In this document: positions 52,166-61,293 of the stretch, piece after piece
Layout of the letters: each line of letters starts with the position of its first letter
Position numbering within the stretch: position 1 is the stretch's first letter
From: Olleya sp. Hel_I_94
GTDB taxonomy: Bacteria > Bacteroidota > Bacteroidia > Flavobacteriales > Flavobacteriaceae
DNA length: 64,000 nucleotides
NCBI RefSeq assembly: GCF_007827365.1
Contig: NZ_VISI01000002.1
Span: forward strand, 1,741,001 to 1,805,000
Reading direction: 5' to 3'
The notes under the pieces: generated by a model
Databases searched by the model: none
The model's input: only the letters and a program-made list of their open reading frames with translations
What the model was told of the DNA's origin: nothing
Position numbers and translations under genes: made by a program

Positions 52166-53502
52166 TATAGGTTTGGTACTGTTACACTTCTACCTATCCA
52201 ACATCCAATTTTAATACTTTGACCAGCATTACCTTCAGCAAATATTTCTGATTTGGTAGGAGCTTTAGCGTTATAGCTTTCTACATATTTAGATCCTGCT
52301 CCTCCAGCTTTAGCAGCTTCGTTAGCAGCTAACCAGAACACAGCTCTTTTGTTAAAGTTTGTATCACCACAACTGTTTGCACTACTTGCATACATTGATG
52401 CTATCTGTAAGTGAGGGTTTTTGTTAGATGGGTTAAGGTTTAAAGACTCTTGGTAATATTGTCTTGCCTTACCATAACTACCACTCTTTTTAAAGTCAGA
52501 AGCAGCTTTGTAATATAATTTAGCCTTTTTAAATGGATCTGTTTCTAAGTCCATAGTTTGGTCTAAATACTTTTGCTCTCCTGTAATAACATATAAGTAA
52601 TAAGAAGTACTAGCATCTGGTTGTATTGTATTTTTTTGCTTTACAATGGTAACAAACATTGGATCTTCTTTACATCCTTTTTCATATAACTTGTTCATTG
52701 CACGTTGTAACCAAACTGCATTAGTTTTGTTTGCTTCGTAATTTTTTTGGTATAATGGAATTAAGTTTTCACAGTTAGCTCTATCTCCTAATTCTTTATC
52801 AACACCAAGTTGTACATTATCAAAAGCATCTACCATAGCACCATAATATGTTTTCCATTGACCATCCTTTTTAGTTAAGGCCACACCAGAGTCTTCCTTA
52901 TTGATTAACTCATTAAGTTTTTTAGCGTTAAATGCAGTTTCTTCTTCAATTTTTTCGGCTACATCATCATACTTATCAAATAAGTCTTGTGCAGTTTTGT
53001 TTCCAGAATCATATAAGCTAACCATTAACTTAAAGTAAACATATAAACTCTTAGCACTTTTAAAGCTATCCTTATCTGCTTTATAAGCAGCATCAAAACA
53101 ATCAAAAACATCTTGATCTGTTAAACCTAAAGCTTCTTTGTTATCATACTTAAGTTGACATTGCTCTGATTGGTACTCTCCAACAGGAGAAATACTTGCA
53201 AAGTTTGCCATTCTTTCATCAAACATTAAAATTAAATCATTTACATAACCTAATTTTTCTGCTCCAGTAGATTTTTTTATGTAATGATTTAGTATTTTTT
53301 CTCCATATACGTAAATCGCTTTGTTATATTTTGGACAGTCTTTTCTTAACTCCATAAAATATGGGTAAGCTGCTTCATAATTTTTAGCTTTTGAAGCCTC
53401 AGTCATTAACGACAATTTAGTCATACATTCTTGCTCATCTTGAGCAAATCCGACTGACAGACCCAAAAACAGGGCTATTAATAAAGTGATTTTAGTTTTC
53501 AT
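52165..53502 (-). CDS. Exported TPR-like protein of the envelope operon
   Basis: A 445-residue protein starting at ATG 53502, where a Sec signal begins (KITLLIALFLGLSVGFAQ); an earlier in-frame ATG at 53556 lies inside the end of the previous gene. The body is helical with tetratricopeptide-like repeats, most clearly at ~330-400 (AKLYYKAASDFKKSGSYGKA, ARQYYQESLNLNPSN). It probably scaffolds protein contacts in the periplasm or at the outer membrane. Its place between an outer-membrane barrel and lptC suggests envelope assembly, but no specific partner can be named. Confidence 0.82.
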   Translation of the reverse strand: MKTKITLLIALFLGLSVGFAQDEQECMTKLSLMTEASKAKNYEAAYPYFMELRKDCPKYNKAIYVYGEKILNHYIKKSTGAEKLGYVNDLILMFDERMANFASISPVGEYQSEQCQLKYDNKEALGLTDQDVFDCFDAAYKADKDSFKSAKSLYVYFKLMVSLYDSGNKTAQDLFDKYDDVAEKIEEETAFNAKKLNELINKEDSGVALTKKDGQWKTYYGAMVDAFDNVQLGVDKELGDRANCENLIPLYQKNYEANKTNAVWLQRAMNKLYEKGCKEDPMFVTIVKQKNTIQPDASTSYYLYVITGEQKYLDQTMDLETDPFKKAKLYYKAASDFKKSGSYGKARQYYQESLNLNPSNKNPHLQIASMYASSANSCGDTNFNKRAVFWLAANEAAKAGGAGSKYVESYNAKAPTKSEIFAEGNAGQSIKIGCWIGRSVTVPNL

Positions 53503-53521
53503 AATCTTTAATTTTATGCTG

Positions 53522-54814
53522 TTAGTTATATTTCTTTTTATTAAACCATCTATCATTTAGTGATAAACTTAATTGGAAGTTAACAAAGTTTTCTTTTACT
53601 AAATTAGCAGTGGTTGTACCTCTTTGTCCAAACTCTACTCCTAAATTAGCATTAGAGAACCAAACTCCAACTGGTATTCCTACTCCAAAAGACATGCCAA
53701 ACTCTTTTATCGACTCATCATTTATAATTAACCCTGTGTTCTCAAAACGCATACCTGCACGATAAGTAACTCTTTTCCAACCGCTTGAAAACGAATTATA
53801 CTCAGGAATATAAAACCCTCCTAAAGATAATTTTGATGCATCTTCAAACGTTGCTCCAACATTATCATACAAAGGATTAAAAAATTCGCTTGTATTTTGC
53901 GAAGTATATTCTAAACCAGCAAACCACTTTCTAGGCTGACCAATACCAGATCCAATAGTAAATTTAGAAGGCAAAGTTAATTCTGTTTCTTTTAAATTAG
54001 TTGCAGATAAGTCTACATCAATTTGATTTGTTAAACCAGAAGAGACATCAATTGTAGATATTGAGCGTTGGTTTTGAGACGTCAATTTAATCTCTGGTGT
54101 GTAAGTCATAGACCCTTGATACTCTAATTTAGGCGAAATCATTTTTTGGTAATGCACTCCTAAATTAAAATTTAAACCACTTAAATCTGATCTATTACTC
54201 TCTTCTGAGTAATATTGTAGTGGCTCATCAGCGTCATTATACAATACATTAATTGTATTGTTTTGGATGTTACCAAAATCATAATCCATCTGTACACCTA
54301 CACTAAGACTTTTGTTAACTTGATATCCTAAAGCTAAAAAAGCCTTATTTAGACCTCCTTCTCCTGCATATCTGTAATCAACCATATCATTAGCATTACG
54401 AGTTTCTAACTCATACCCAACAGAGGAGTAAGGTAGTAGTCCAAAACCAAAACCAAATTTCCCTACAGGAAAAGCTAAAGCTAAGTAATCAAAAGTAGTA
54501 CTTGTAGCACTATCACTTCCATTATCAGATTTTAGATCAGTAGTTGTATGGCTTCCTCCAACTGTAAATTTTACTGGTCTTGTTTCATTATTAAAAGTTG
54601 CAAGATTGTTACCACCATAAGTTGCTGGATTTGAAAAATTAATATGAATACTATCTTTGTAAACACCTAACCCTCCCATGCTACGATTTTCAACCGATCC
54701 TTTAAATTTTAAGCTTCCTATACCATAAAAAGAATATGGTGAAGCTGTTCCCTCCTGTCCGTAACTTTGAATTGCAAAAACTGCAATAAAAACTAATACA
54801 AGTTTTTTTATCAT
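53522..54814 (-). CDS. Outer-membrane beta-barrel protein (FadL/PorV-like form), unknown cargo
   Basis: A 430-residue protein with a Sec signal (LVLVFIAVFAIQSYGQ). The mature start GTASPYSFYGIGSLKFKGSVE and the repeated amphipathic strands ending in LSLSLNDRWFNKKKYN suggest a 12-16-strand barrel of the outer-membrane transport type. SMGGLGVYKDSIHINFSNPA is typical of Bacteroidota barrels of this kind. The substrate is unknown. It overlaps coaX by 4 bp (ATGA), a coupling seen across this operon. Confidence 0.82.
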   Translation of the reverse strand: MIKKLVLVFIAVFAIQSYGQEGTASPYSFYGIGSLKFKGSVENRSMGGLGVYKDSIHINFSNPATYGGNNLATFNNETRPVKFTVGGSHTTTDLKSDNGSDSATSTTFDYLALAFPVGKFGFGFGLLPYSSVGYELETRNANDMVDYRYAGEGGLNKAFLALGYQVNKSLSVGVQMDYDFGNIQNNTINVLYNDADEPLQYYSEESNRSDLSGLNFNLGVHYQKMISPKLEYQGSMTYTPEIKLTSQNQRSISTIDVSSGLTNQIDVDLSATNLKETELTLPSKFTIGSGIGQPRKWFAGLEYTSQNTSEFFNPLYDNVGATFEDASKLSLGGFYIPEYNSFSSGWKRVTYRAGMRFENTGLIINDESIKEFGMSFGVGIPVGVWFSNANLGVEFGQRGTTTANLVKENFVNFQLSLSLNDRWFNKKKYN

Positions 54815-55542
54815 CCGTTTGTGTTGTATTGTAATATGAAATTCAAACCTTCTAAAAGAAAATTTGAGTTGGCAAATATGCTACTTTTTAATTGTTTAGA
54901 CAAAAAATTAGTATCTCCTCCTGTTAAAATTATTGTTAAATCTGAATAATCAGCACTATAACGTTCTATTATTCCATCTATTTCACTTAAAACACCATAA
55001 ACAATTCCGCTATTTATTGCGTTTATTGTCGAGTTTCCTATAAAATGTTCCGGAAACTGTGTTTCTAACAATGGTAATTTAGCGGTTTGGTAATGTAATG
55101 CTTTATAACGCATTCTTATTCCCGGAGAAATTGAACCTCCCAAATAATCATTTGTATTAGTTATAAAATCATACGTAATACAAGTACCTGCATCAATTAT
55201 TAAAACATTTTTATTAGCAAATTGTTGTACAGAGGCACAAACTAATGCTATTCTATCAATACCTAATGTTTTTGGAGTCGAATACAAATTATTAAATGGT
55301 AAAGGCGTTTCATGACTTAGTACCAATAAATTAAAATGTAGGCTCAAATAATTAACAACAGCTTGATCCATAATTCCAACCGATGATACAATTGCTAAAT
55401 GCAATTGGTTATAAGACTTTCTTAATTCTTTTATACCATCCAAAACTTCTGACTGCTCAACAATAACAACAGTTATAATGTTGTTTTTATCAAATACAGC
55501 TAGTTTAGTTCGGGTATTTCCTACATCTATCACTAAATTCAT
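54811..55542 (-). CDS. coaX: Type III pantothenate kinase
   Basis: A 243-residue enzyme that phosphorylates pantothenate in the first step of coenzyme A synthesis. The acetate-kinase-like fold is recognised by LVIDVGNTRTKLAVFD, the central LIIDAGTCITYDFI and GGSISPGIRMRYKALH. ILTGGDTNFL lies near the end. It is the first gene of the minus-strand envelope operon, and its ATG is 196 bp from the divergent tRNA-Phe. No clear TAnnTTTG was found for it; an AT-rich octamer repeat lies upstream. Confidence 0.94.
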   Translation of the reverse strand: MNLVIDVGNTRTKLAVFDKNNIITVVIVEQSEVLDGIKELRKSYNQLHLAIVSSVGIMDQAVVNYLSLHFNLLVLSHETPLPFNNLYSTPKTLGIDRIALVCASVQQFANKNVLIIDAGTCITYDFITNTNDYLGGSISPGIRMRYKALHYQTAKLPLLETQFPEHFIGNSTINAINSGIVYGVLSEIDGIIERYSADYSDLTIILTGGDTNFLSKQLKSSIFANSNFLLEGLNFILQYNTNG

Positions 55543-55594
55543 TCTACATTTAAAAATGGTAAATCTACAAAACCATTGTATTAAAAAGTATTAA

Positions 55595-55618
55595 TAATAT
55601 TATAATATTATAATATTG
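55595..55618. repeat. Three tandem copies of the palindromic octamer TAATATTA
   Basis: TAATATTA occurs at 55595 and 55603, and TAATATTG at 55611. Each full unit is its own reverse complement. The array lies 53 bp before coaX. It may be a binding site or simply AT-rich slippage. Confidence 0.5.
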
Positions 55619-55686
55619 AAATTGAGACAAATAAGCCTTCAAAAGAAACAAAAGTAAAAAAACATTGTAATTTTTTTGATTTTTTG

Positions 55687-55717
55687 TTTGGTAGTTCTAA
55701 AATTGAAACTATATTTG
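55687..55717 (+). promoter_or_regulatory. tRNA-Phe promoter (-33 and -7 elements)
   Basis: TTTG (55687-55690), 19 bases, then TATATTTG (55710-55717) exactly match TTTG-N19-TAnnTTTG. It ends 21 bases before the tRNA. Confidence 0.85.
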
Positions 55718-55738
55718 CACTCGCAATTTATTGCTACT

Positions 55739-55814
55739 GGTGCCTTAGCTCAGTTGGTAGAGCAAAGGACTGAAAATCCTTGTGTCCCTGGTTCGATTCC
55801 TGGAGGCACCACCA
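55739..55814 (+). tRNA. tRNA-Phe (anticodon GAA)
   Basis: A full cloverleaf: acceptor GGTGCCT/AGGCACC, D arm GCTC-AGTTGGTA-GAGC, anticodon stem AAGGA/TCCTT with loop CTGAAAA (GAA), and T arm CCTGG-TTCGATT-CCTGG. The discriminator is A and the terminal CCA is encoded. It has its own promoter and is followed by a strong terminator. Confidence 0.98.
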
Positions 55815-55820
55815 CTAAAA

Positions 55821-55842
55821 ACCCGATTCATCTGAATCGGGT
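55821..55842 (+). terminator. Intrinsic terminator of tRNA-Phe
   Basis: The stem ACCCGATTC (55821-55829) and GAATCGGGT (55834-55842) encloses ATCT and runs into TTTTT. It lies 6 bases after the encoded CCA. Confidence 0.9.
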
Positions 55843-55943
55843 TTTTTGGTTTAAAGAACTAAACCAAAGATTAATAATTCACTATAAAAAAGTAGTATAT
55901 TAGCTAATGCTACATTTTTCAACTTAAAAATTTAAATTATAGT

Positions 55944-56417
55944 ATGAGCAATAAAGATCAATTTATGAAAGAAGCTGTAAACGCAGCTTTAAAAGGAATG
56001 AACAACAACGAAGGTGGACCATTTGGTTGTGTCGTTGTTAAGGATGGAAAAATTGTAGGACGCGGAAACAATAAAGTAACCTCTACTAACGACCCAACTG
56101 CACATGCAGAAGTAACTGCTATTAGAGATGCTTGTAAAAATTTAGACTCGTTTCAATTAGATGGGTGCGAAATATACACCTCTTGCGAACCTTGCCCAAT
56201 GTGCTTAGGCGCGATTTACTGGGCTAGACCTGACAAAGTATATTACGGAAGTAATCAAGTAGATGCTGCCAATATTGGTTTTGATGACGAATTTATTTAC
56301 AAAGAAATCCCATTACCATACGCAGAAAGAAGTATCCCATTTGAGCAATTAGCGCGCGAAATAGCTTTAGAGCCTTTTCAAGAATGGACTAAGAAAATTG
56401 ATAAGACAGAATACTAA
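55944..56417 (+). CDS. guaD: Guanine deaminase (cytidine-deaminase fold)
   Basis: A 157-residue zinc enzyme very like Bacillus subtilis GuaD in length and sequence. The zinc and catalytic residues are in PTAHAEVTAI (His54, Glu56) and SCEPCPMCLGAIYWARP (Cys84, Cys87). The C-terminal segment with FDDEFIYKEI and the ending WTKKIDKTEY match the domain-swapped guanine deaminases rather than tRNA adenosine deaminase. It turns guanine into xanthine, the substrate of the xanthine dehydrogenase encoded 170 bp downstream. A palindromic repeat element separates the two. Confidence 0.9.
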   Translation: MSNKDQFMKEAVNAALKGMNNNEGGPFGCVVVKDGKIVGRGNNKVTSTNDPTAHAEVTAIRDACKNLDSFQLDGCEIYTSCEPCPMCLGAIYWARPDKVYYGSNQVDAANIGFDDEFIYKEIPLPYAERSIPFEQLAREIALEPFQEWTKKIDKTEY

Positions 56418-56423
56418 ATAAAT

Positions 56424-56539
56424 AATGACGTCAGTTCGAGTGTTTCGGTTTTTTACCGAAATGTATCGAGAACCTTTAAAAAAAAGCTTCTCAATACAAA
56501 ATTCCAAAAAAGGAATTGCACTCGAAGTGACGACATCAT
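56424..56539. repeat. Long imperfect palindromic repeat element (MITE/REP-like)
   Basis: The outer arms AATGACGTCAGTTCGAGTG (56424-56442) and 56519-56539 (containing CACTCGAAGTGACG) are imperfect inverted repeats. Inner arms are TATCGAGAA (56464-56472) and TTCTCAATA (56488-56496). Two small hairpins sit inside: TTTCGG/CCGAAA (56443-56461) and ATTCC/GGAAT (56501-56515). There is no reading frame. The shape suggests a short, non-coding dispersed repeat between guaD and xdhA. Confidence 0.65.
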
Positions 56540-56586
56540 TACATTTTTAATTCATTTATAATTAAAAAATCAATTAAACGTACAAC

Positions 56587-57996
56587 ATGATAACCTTCAT
56601 CCTAAATAACAAAACCATAAAAACCTCGGAACATTCCGGAACCACTTTATTGGATTTTGTGCGTTATCAACAACGCTTAACAGGGACAAAGATTGGTTGT
56701 CGCGAAGGAGATTGTGGCGCCTGTACCCTTTTAGTAGGAACACACAATGGTAACACAATGGAATACCAGAGTATTACCTCATGCATTTCTCCTTTAGGAA
56801 ATGCACATGGCAAGCACATTGTTACCGTTGAAGGTACAAATCTTAAAGACAAATTAACCACTGCCCAAGAAGCCATGAAAGCAAATTACGCCACACAATG
56901 TGGATTTTGCACACCTGGTTTTGTGGTTGCCTTGACAGGATTTGCATTATCAAATTCGGATAAAAATTACACTAATGCAATTGACGCTATAAGCGGAAAC
57001 ATTTGCAGGTGCACAGGATATAAAGCAATTGAAAAAGCAGCACATCAAGTTGTAAAAAAACTAGACAACAACACTAACACCACGTTTGATTGGTTAATTG
57101 AAAACCAATTTATTCCTGAATATTTTAAAAGCATCCCACAACGTTTAAAAGATATTGAAACTAAAGATTTAAATCAACCAAAAGGGAAATTTGTTTCTGG
57201 AGGTACGGATTTATATGTCCAAAAAGCGGATTATTTAGCAGATAACGCTGTACATCTAATAGCCGAAAAGGAGTATTTAAAAGGAATTACTATTGAAAAT
57301 GGTATTTGCACGATTGGAACCAACGCAACAGTTTCAGATTTATGGAATCATACGGAATTAAATAGTATTTTACCAAACTTAAGAAACCACTTAAAGTTAG
57401 TTTCTTCAGAACAAATTAGAAACATGGCTTCGCTTGGAGGGAATTTAGTAAACGCCTCGCCTATTGGAGACATGACTATCTTTTTTCTCTCGCTTGATAG
57501 TAATATTACAATATTAAATTCCGAAGAAAAAGAAAGAACCATTGCACTCAAAAACTTTTACAAAGGGTACAAAACTTACGATTTAAAAGACGACGAACTT
57601 TTAAAGCGCATTCAATTTAAATTACCAACAGAACAGTCATTTTTCAATTTTGAAAAAGTGTGTAAACGGACACATTTAGATATTGCTAGTGTCAATTCTG
57701 CAATACATCTTTCAGTTGAAAACGAAACGATATCAGAAGCGCATGTTTCCATTGGAGGTGTTGCTGCCATTCCAAAATACTTGCATGAGACCTCAGCCTT
57801 TTTAGTTGATAAACCATTGACTTTAGACACTATAATTGAAGCTAATCAAATACTTCAAAATGAAATCAGTCCAATTAGTGATGTGCGTGGGACAACTGAC
57901 TACAAACGTTTGTTAGGACGACAATTATTTTTTGCTCATTTTACAACGTTATTCCCAAAGCAATTCACCTTAAACGATTTTGTACAGCATGCATAA
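56587..57996 (+). CDS. xdhA: Xanthine dehydrogenase small subunit (2x 2Fe-2S plus FAD domain)
   Basis: A 469-residue electron-transfer subunit. The plant-type ferredoxin cluster is in GCREGDCGACT (Cys38, 43, 46) with Cys66. The second cluster is in CGFCTPGF (Cys105, 108) and NICRCTGY (Cys140, 142). The FAD-binding domain (~180-360) has VSGGTDLYVQ and MASLGGNLVNASPIGDM, and a CO-dehydrogenase flavoprotein C-terminal domain follows. It passes electrons from the molybdenum site in XdhB to FAD and NAD. Its last 8 bp overlap xdhB. Confidence 0.95.
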   Translation: MITFILNNKTIKTSEHSGTTLLDFVRYQQRLTGTKIGCREGDCGACTLLVGTHNGNTMEYQSITSCISPLGNAHGKHIVTVEGTNLKDKLTTAQEAMKANYATQCGFCTPGFVVALTGFALSNSDKNYTNAIDAISGNICRCTGYKAIEKAAHQVVKKLDNNTNTTFDWLIENQFIPEYFKSIPQRLKDIETKDLNQPKGKFVSGGTDLYVQKADYLADNAVHLIAEKEYLKGITIENGICTIGTNATVSDLWNHTELNSILPNLRNHLKLVSSEQIRNMASLGGNLVNASPIGDMTIFFLSLDSNITILNSEEKERTIALKNFYKGYKTYDLKDDELLKRIQFKLPTEQSFFNFEKVCKRTHLDIASVNSAIHLSVENETISEAHVSIGGVAAIPKYLHETSAFLVDKPLTLDTIIEANQILQNEISPISDVRGTTDYKRLLGRQLFFAHFTTLFPKQFTLNDFVQHA

Positions 57997-60313
57997 AAAC
58001 AAGCCAAATAAAGTATTAGACACTAAATTAGATGCTGTTTCAAAATCATTAAAACAAAGCATCAAAAACTTAGACTCTTACACGCATGTCCGTGGAGAAT
58101 CATTGTATGTTGACGATGTTAATATTAGACAAGGGACATTTCATGCGGTTGTGTTTGATTCGCCAAAAGCGCACGGAAAAATAAAAAGTATTGATTATTC
58201 TAAAGCAGAAGCACTAGAAGGTGTACAACGTATTTTTACTTATAAAGATGTTCCTGGAGAAAATGAAATTGGTGGTATTATTCCAGACGAACCTTTATTT
58301 GCAGAACACGACGTCCATTTCTGGGGAATGCCCATTGCGTTAATTGTTGCAGAGTCAGAATTTATTGCTCGAAAAGCACGAGATTTAATTAACATTGAAA
58401 TAGAAGACTTACCAGTCATTACTACAGCAAAAGAAGCCAAAGCGAAAGGCAGCTTTATTAATGCACCACGTTCTTTTAGCTTAGGAGATACAGAAAAAGC
58501 ATTTGCAAATTGCGACTATATTTTTGAAGGTGAAACATTCTCTAACGGACAAGAGCATTTATATATCGAAGCACAAGGTGCTTATGCAGAACCTTTAGAA
58601 AACGGAAACATAAAAGTAACATCATCTACACAAGGTCCAACTGCTGTGCAAAAAACAATTGCTAAAGTTTTGGGCATTGCAATGCATAAAATTGAAGTTG
58701 ATGTAACACGACTTGGAGGTGGATTTGGTGGAAAAGAAGATCAAGCAACACCTTGGGCTGTAATGGCAGCTTTGGCTGCGCACCATTTAAACCAATCTGT
58801 AAAACTGATTTTAAATCGTCATGACGATTTACGCATGACAGGAAAACGTCATCCTTATGAAAGCACATATAAAATTGGACTCTCAAAAGACTTAAGAATT
58901 ATAGCGTATCAAACCGAGTTTTTGCAAAACTCTGGTGCAGCTGCAGATTTATCTCCTGCAATTGCAGAGCGCACTTTGTTTCATGCCACCAACAGTTATT
59001 ACATACCTAATGTAACAACAAAAGTGTTGAGTTGTAAAACCAACTTACCGCCAAACACAGCATTTAGAGGATTTGGAGGTCCACAAGGTATGTTTGTAAT
59101 CGAATCTGCTATTGCAAAAGCTGCTAATGAAATAGGTGTACCAACACGAACAATTCAAGAAGCAAATTTGTTAGATGAAAACGACACGTTTTCTTATGGA
59201 CAAATTGCAAAAAAAGTAGAAGCCAAAAACACATGGCATTCTGCTAAAAACATATTTAATATTGAAGCTTTAGAACAAGCGGTTGAAGACTTCAATAATA
59301 ACAATACAAGTTTCAAAAAAGGAATAGCGTTTATGCCCATTACTTTTGGTATTTCGTTTACAAACACACCAATGAATCATGCACGTGCATTGGTTCATAT
59401 TTATTTAGACGGAAGCGTTGGTATTAGTACTGCTGCTGTAGAAATGGGACAAGGTGTAAACACCAAAATGATGCAAATTGCTGCGGATGTGTTTTCTATT
59501 CCTATTGAAAAAATCAAAATAGAAACCACCAATACAACGCGTGTTGCCAATACGTCGCCTTCTGCTGCAAGTTCTACCGCAGATTTAAACGGAAAAGCAA
59601 CCTTGATGGCTTGTAATGCTTTAGTTGAAAGATTAAAAATTGTGGCTTCGGAAGACTTAAAAGCTCCAATAAAAGACATTACTTTAAATGAAGAATCTGT
59701 TTATATCAACAATAAAAAATCAGCTTTAACTTGGACAGAGCTAGTCAGCAAAGCCATGTTAAAACGTGTTGCTTTAACTGAAAACGCACATTATGCGACT
59801 CCCGAAATTCACTTTGACAAAACCAAAGAAAAGGGTCACCCTTTTGCTTATCATGTTTACGGAACCGCAATTACAACAACCACTATAGATTGTATGCGTG
59901 GTACTTATGAGTTTGACAGTGTGAAAATTGTACATGATTACGGAAAAAGCATGAGTGAAGGTATTGATTTAGGTCAAGTAGAAGGCGCCTTAATACAAGG
60001 TATTGGCTGGATGACAATGGAAGAAATTGCTTATAATAAAGAAGGGAAATTATTATCAAATGCACTTTCCACCTATAAAATTCCTGATATCTTTTCTGTA
60101 CCAAAAACAGTAGAAGTGATTCCTGTAGAAACTGAAGGAAACGACATGGCTATATTAAAATCTAAAGCTGTTGGAGAACCTCCTTTAATGTATGGGATTG
60201 GTGCTTATTTTGCACTTCAGAATGCTATAAAAGCGTTTAATCCAAACTATAATTTAAAATTTCATGCACCAATGACTCCTGAAAAGGTATTAACTGGTTT
60301 ATACCAAAAATAA
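57989..60313 (+). CDS. xdhB: Xanthine dehydrogenase molybdenum-binding subunit
   Basis: A 774-residue catalytic subunit that hydroxylates hypoxanthine and xanthine to urate. The a/b hammerhead domain (~30-145) precedes the molybdopterin-binding region with RLGGGFGGKEDQAT, NTAFRGFGGPQGMF, AVEMGQGVNTKMMQ and the catalytic Glu in KAVGEPPLMYG. ATG 57989 is chosen over TTG 57980 and gives an ATGCATAA overlap with xdhA, so translation is coupled. The downstream frame stays open in the same register after its TAA. Confidence 0.95.
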   Translation: MHKNKPNKVLDTKLDAVSKSLKQSIKNLDSYTHVRGESLYVDDVNIRQGTFHAVVFDSPKAHGKIKSIDYSKAEALEGVQRIFTYKDVPGENEIGGIIPDEPLFAEHDVHFWGMPIALIVAESEFIARKARDLINIEIEDLPVITTAKEAKAKGSFINAPRSFSLGDTEKAFANCDYIFEGETFSNGQEHLYIEAQGAYAEPLENGNIKVTSSTQGPTAVQKTIAKVLGIAMHKIEVDVTRLGGGFGGKEDQATPWAVMAALAAHHLNQSVKLILNRHDDLRMTGKRHPYESTYKIGLSKDLRIIAYQTEFLQNSGAAADLSPAIAERTLFHATNSYYIPNVTTKVLSCKTNLPPNTAFRGFGGPQGMFVIESAIAKAANEIGVPTRTIQEANLLDENDTFSYGQIAKKVEAKNTWHSAKNIFNIEALEQAVEDFNNNNTSFKKGIAFMPITFGISFTNTPMNHARALVHIYLDGSVGISTAAVEMGQGVNTKMMQIAADVFSIPIEKIKIETTNTTRVANTSPSAASSTADLNGKATLMACNALVERLKIVASEDLKAPIKDITLNEESVYINNKKSALTWTELVSKAMLKRVALTENAHYATPEIHFDKTKEKGHPFAYHVYGTAITTTTIDCMRGTYEFDSVKIVHDYGKSMSEGIDLGQVEGALIQGIGWMTMEEIAYNKEGKLLSNALSTYKIPDIFSVPKTVEVIPVETEGNDMAILKSKAVGEPPLMYGIGAYFALQNAIKAFNPNYNLKFHAPMTPEKVLTGLYQK

Positions 60314-60811
60314 TTAAGCCTTATCGCACTACATTACAAAACACAAAACATCTTAAAAGGCGCACTAATTTATAGTGCTGGAGACACAATAGCAGCTTTA
60401 ATTGTTGACGAATTTTCATGGCACAGATTACTAGGAATGGCATTTGTTGGCGCCACTTTTTACGCGTTTGAAATCCCTAACTATTTTGATTGGATAGTAA
60501 AAAAAACTAAAGATTTAAAAGGTGCACGCGCTGTATTATCTAAAACGGGTTTAGCCATAGCATACTTTAATCCACTTTGGGTTGCAAGACACTTATTGTT
60601 TATCAAATTGTTTTCGGCTCAATTTAATGCCATTGGATTTAACCTTATCCAAATTGCCTTTTGGTCCTTTTTGGTAAATATTCCTATTTCGTTTTTAGCA
60701 AATTACTTGATTCAAAATAGATTTAAGTTAAAATGGCGTTTTTTAGGAAGCGCAATATACTCGGCAATAATGGCGATTTATTACGCTTTAGGCGAAACTA
60801 TTTTTAGTTAG
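60314..60811 (+). CDS. Small membrane protein (Mpv17- or AlaE-like), start codon uncertain
   Basis: The first ATG is at 60437, giving 124 residues with three or four hydrophobic segments. The same frame stays open and protein-like back to the xdhB stop (60311-60313) and encodes NILKGALIYSAGDTIAALIV, which looks like the missing first helix. No ATG, GTG or TTG occurs in those 41 codons; ATC at 60323 or 60350 and ATT at 60368 are the only plausible initiators. The pattern GDTIAALI...RLLGM resembles both Mpv17 and the alanine exporter AlaE, and I cannot decide between them. The frame ends 4 bp inside the convergent NTPase gene. Confidence 0.65.
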   Translation, partial: LSLIALHYKTQNILKGALIYSAGDTIAALIVDEFSWHRLLGMAFVGATFYAFEIPNYFDWIVKKTKDLKGARAVLSKTGLAIAYFNPLWVARHLLFIKLFSAQFNAIGFNLIQIAFWSFLVNIPISFLANYLIQNRFKLKWRFLGSAIYSAIMAIYYALGETIFS

Positions 60812-61293
60812 ATTAAATGTTCTAAATCTTCTGTAGTCAGAATAGAACATTCAGTTATCCCATAATGCTCCAAAACAGCATCCAACAAATAATCTCTGAC
60901 TACCAAAATAAGATGTGTGTTATCTTTAGATTTAAACTGAGAAATCAAAGCTTTGTTTGAGACATGCAAGCCTTCATTTTTTAATTCTAACTTTCCAATT
61001 TCATCAATAATTAAATATTGACGTTCTGTTTTAGAAGCTTCTAGAATCAAATAGTCATTAGCTTCATTAAAAGCCGATTGCAAAAATTTAAAATTCCCTA
61101 TTGCAACAATAGCTTCGGTTTCAGCTTCAGCTTCAAGCTTAAAAGTCGATTTACTTTTTAATTTCAGAAAATAGCGTTTACCGTTAATATCATCGGGACA
61201 CAATAATCCATCAACATCATTCTTGTTATTAGACCAATCTAACAACGCTGTAGTCTTCCCTGATCGTATTGCTCCCGTGAGGATATAAATCAT
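60808..61293 (-). CDS. P-loop NTPase, THEP1/DUF2478-like
   Basis: A 161-residue nucleoside-triphosphatase. The Walker A motif GAIRSGKTT is at residues 7-15. Walker B is YLIIDEIGKLELKNEG, the IDEIGK form seen in THEP1 nucleoside-triphosphatases and in DUF2478 proteins found in molybdate-transport operons. Its ATG overlaps the stop of the membrane-protein gene by 4 bp, so the two are coupled. With XDH and XdhC nearby, a link to molybdenum cofactor supply or purine uptake is possible but unproven. Confidence 0.8.
   Translation of the reverse strand: MIYILTGAIRSGKTTALLDWSNNKNDVDGLLCPDDINGKRYFLKLKSKSTFKLEAEAETEAIVAIGNFKFLQSAFNEANDYLILEASKTERQYLIIDEIGKLELKNEGLHVSNKALISQFKSKDNTHLILVVRDYLLDAVLEHYGITECSILTTEDLEHLI

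Noticed and set aside
55676..55903. A 75-codon open frame on plus
   Set aside because: It spans the tRNA-Phe gene and its terminator, so it is an artefact of the RNA gene sequence.
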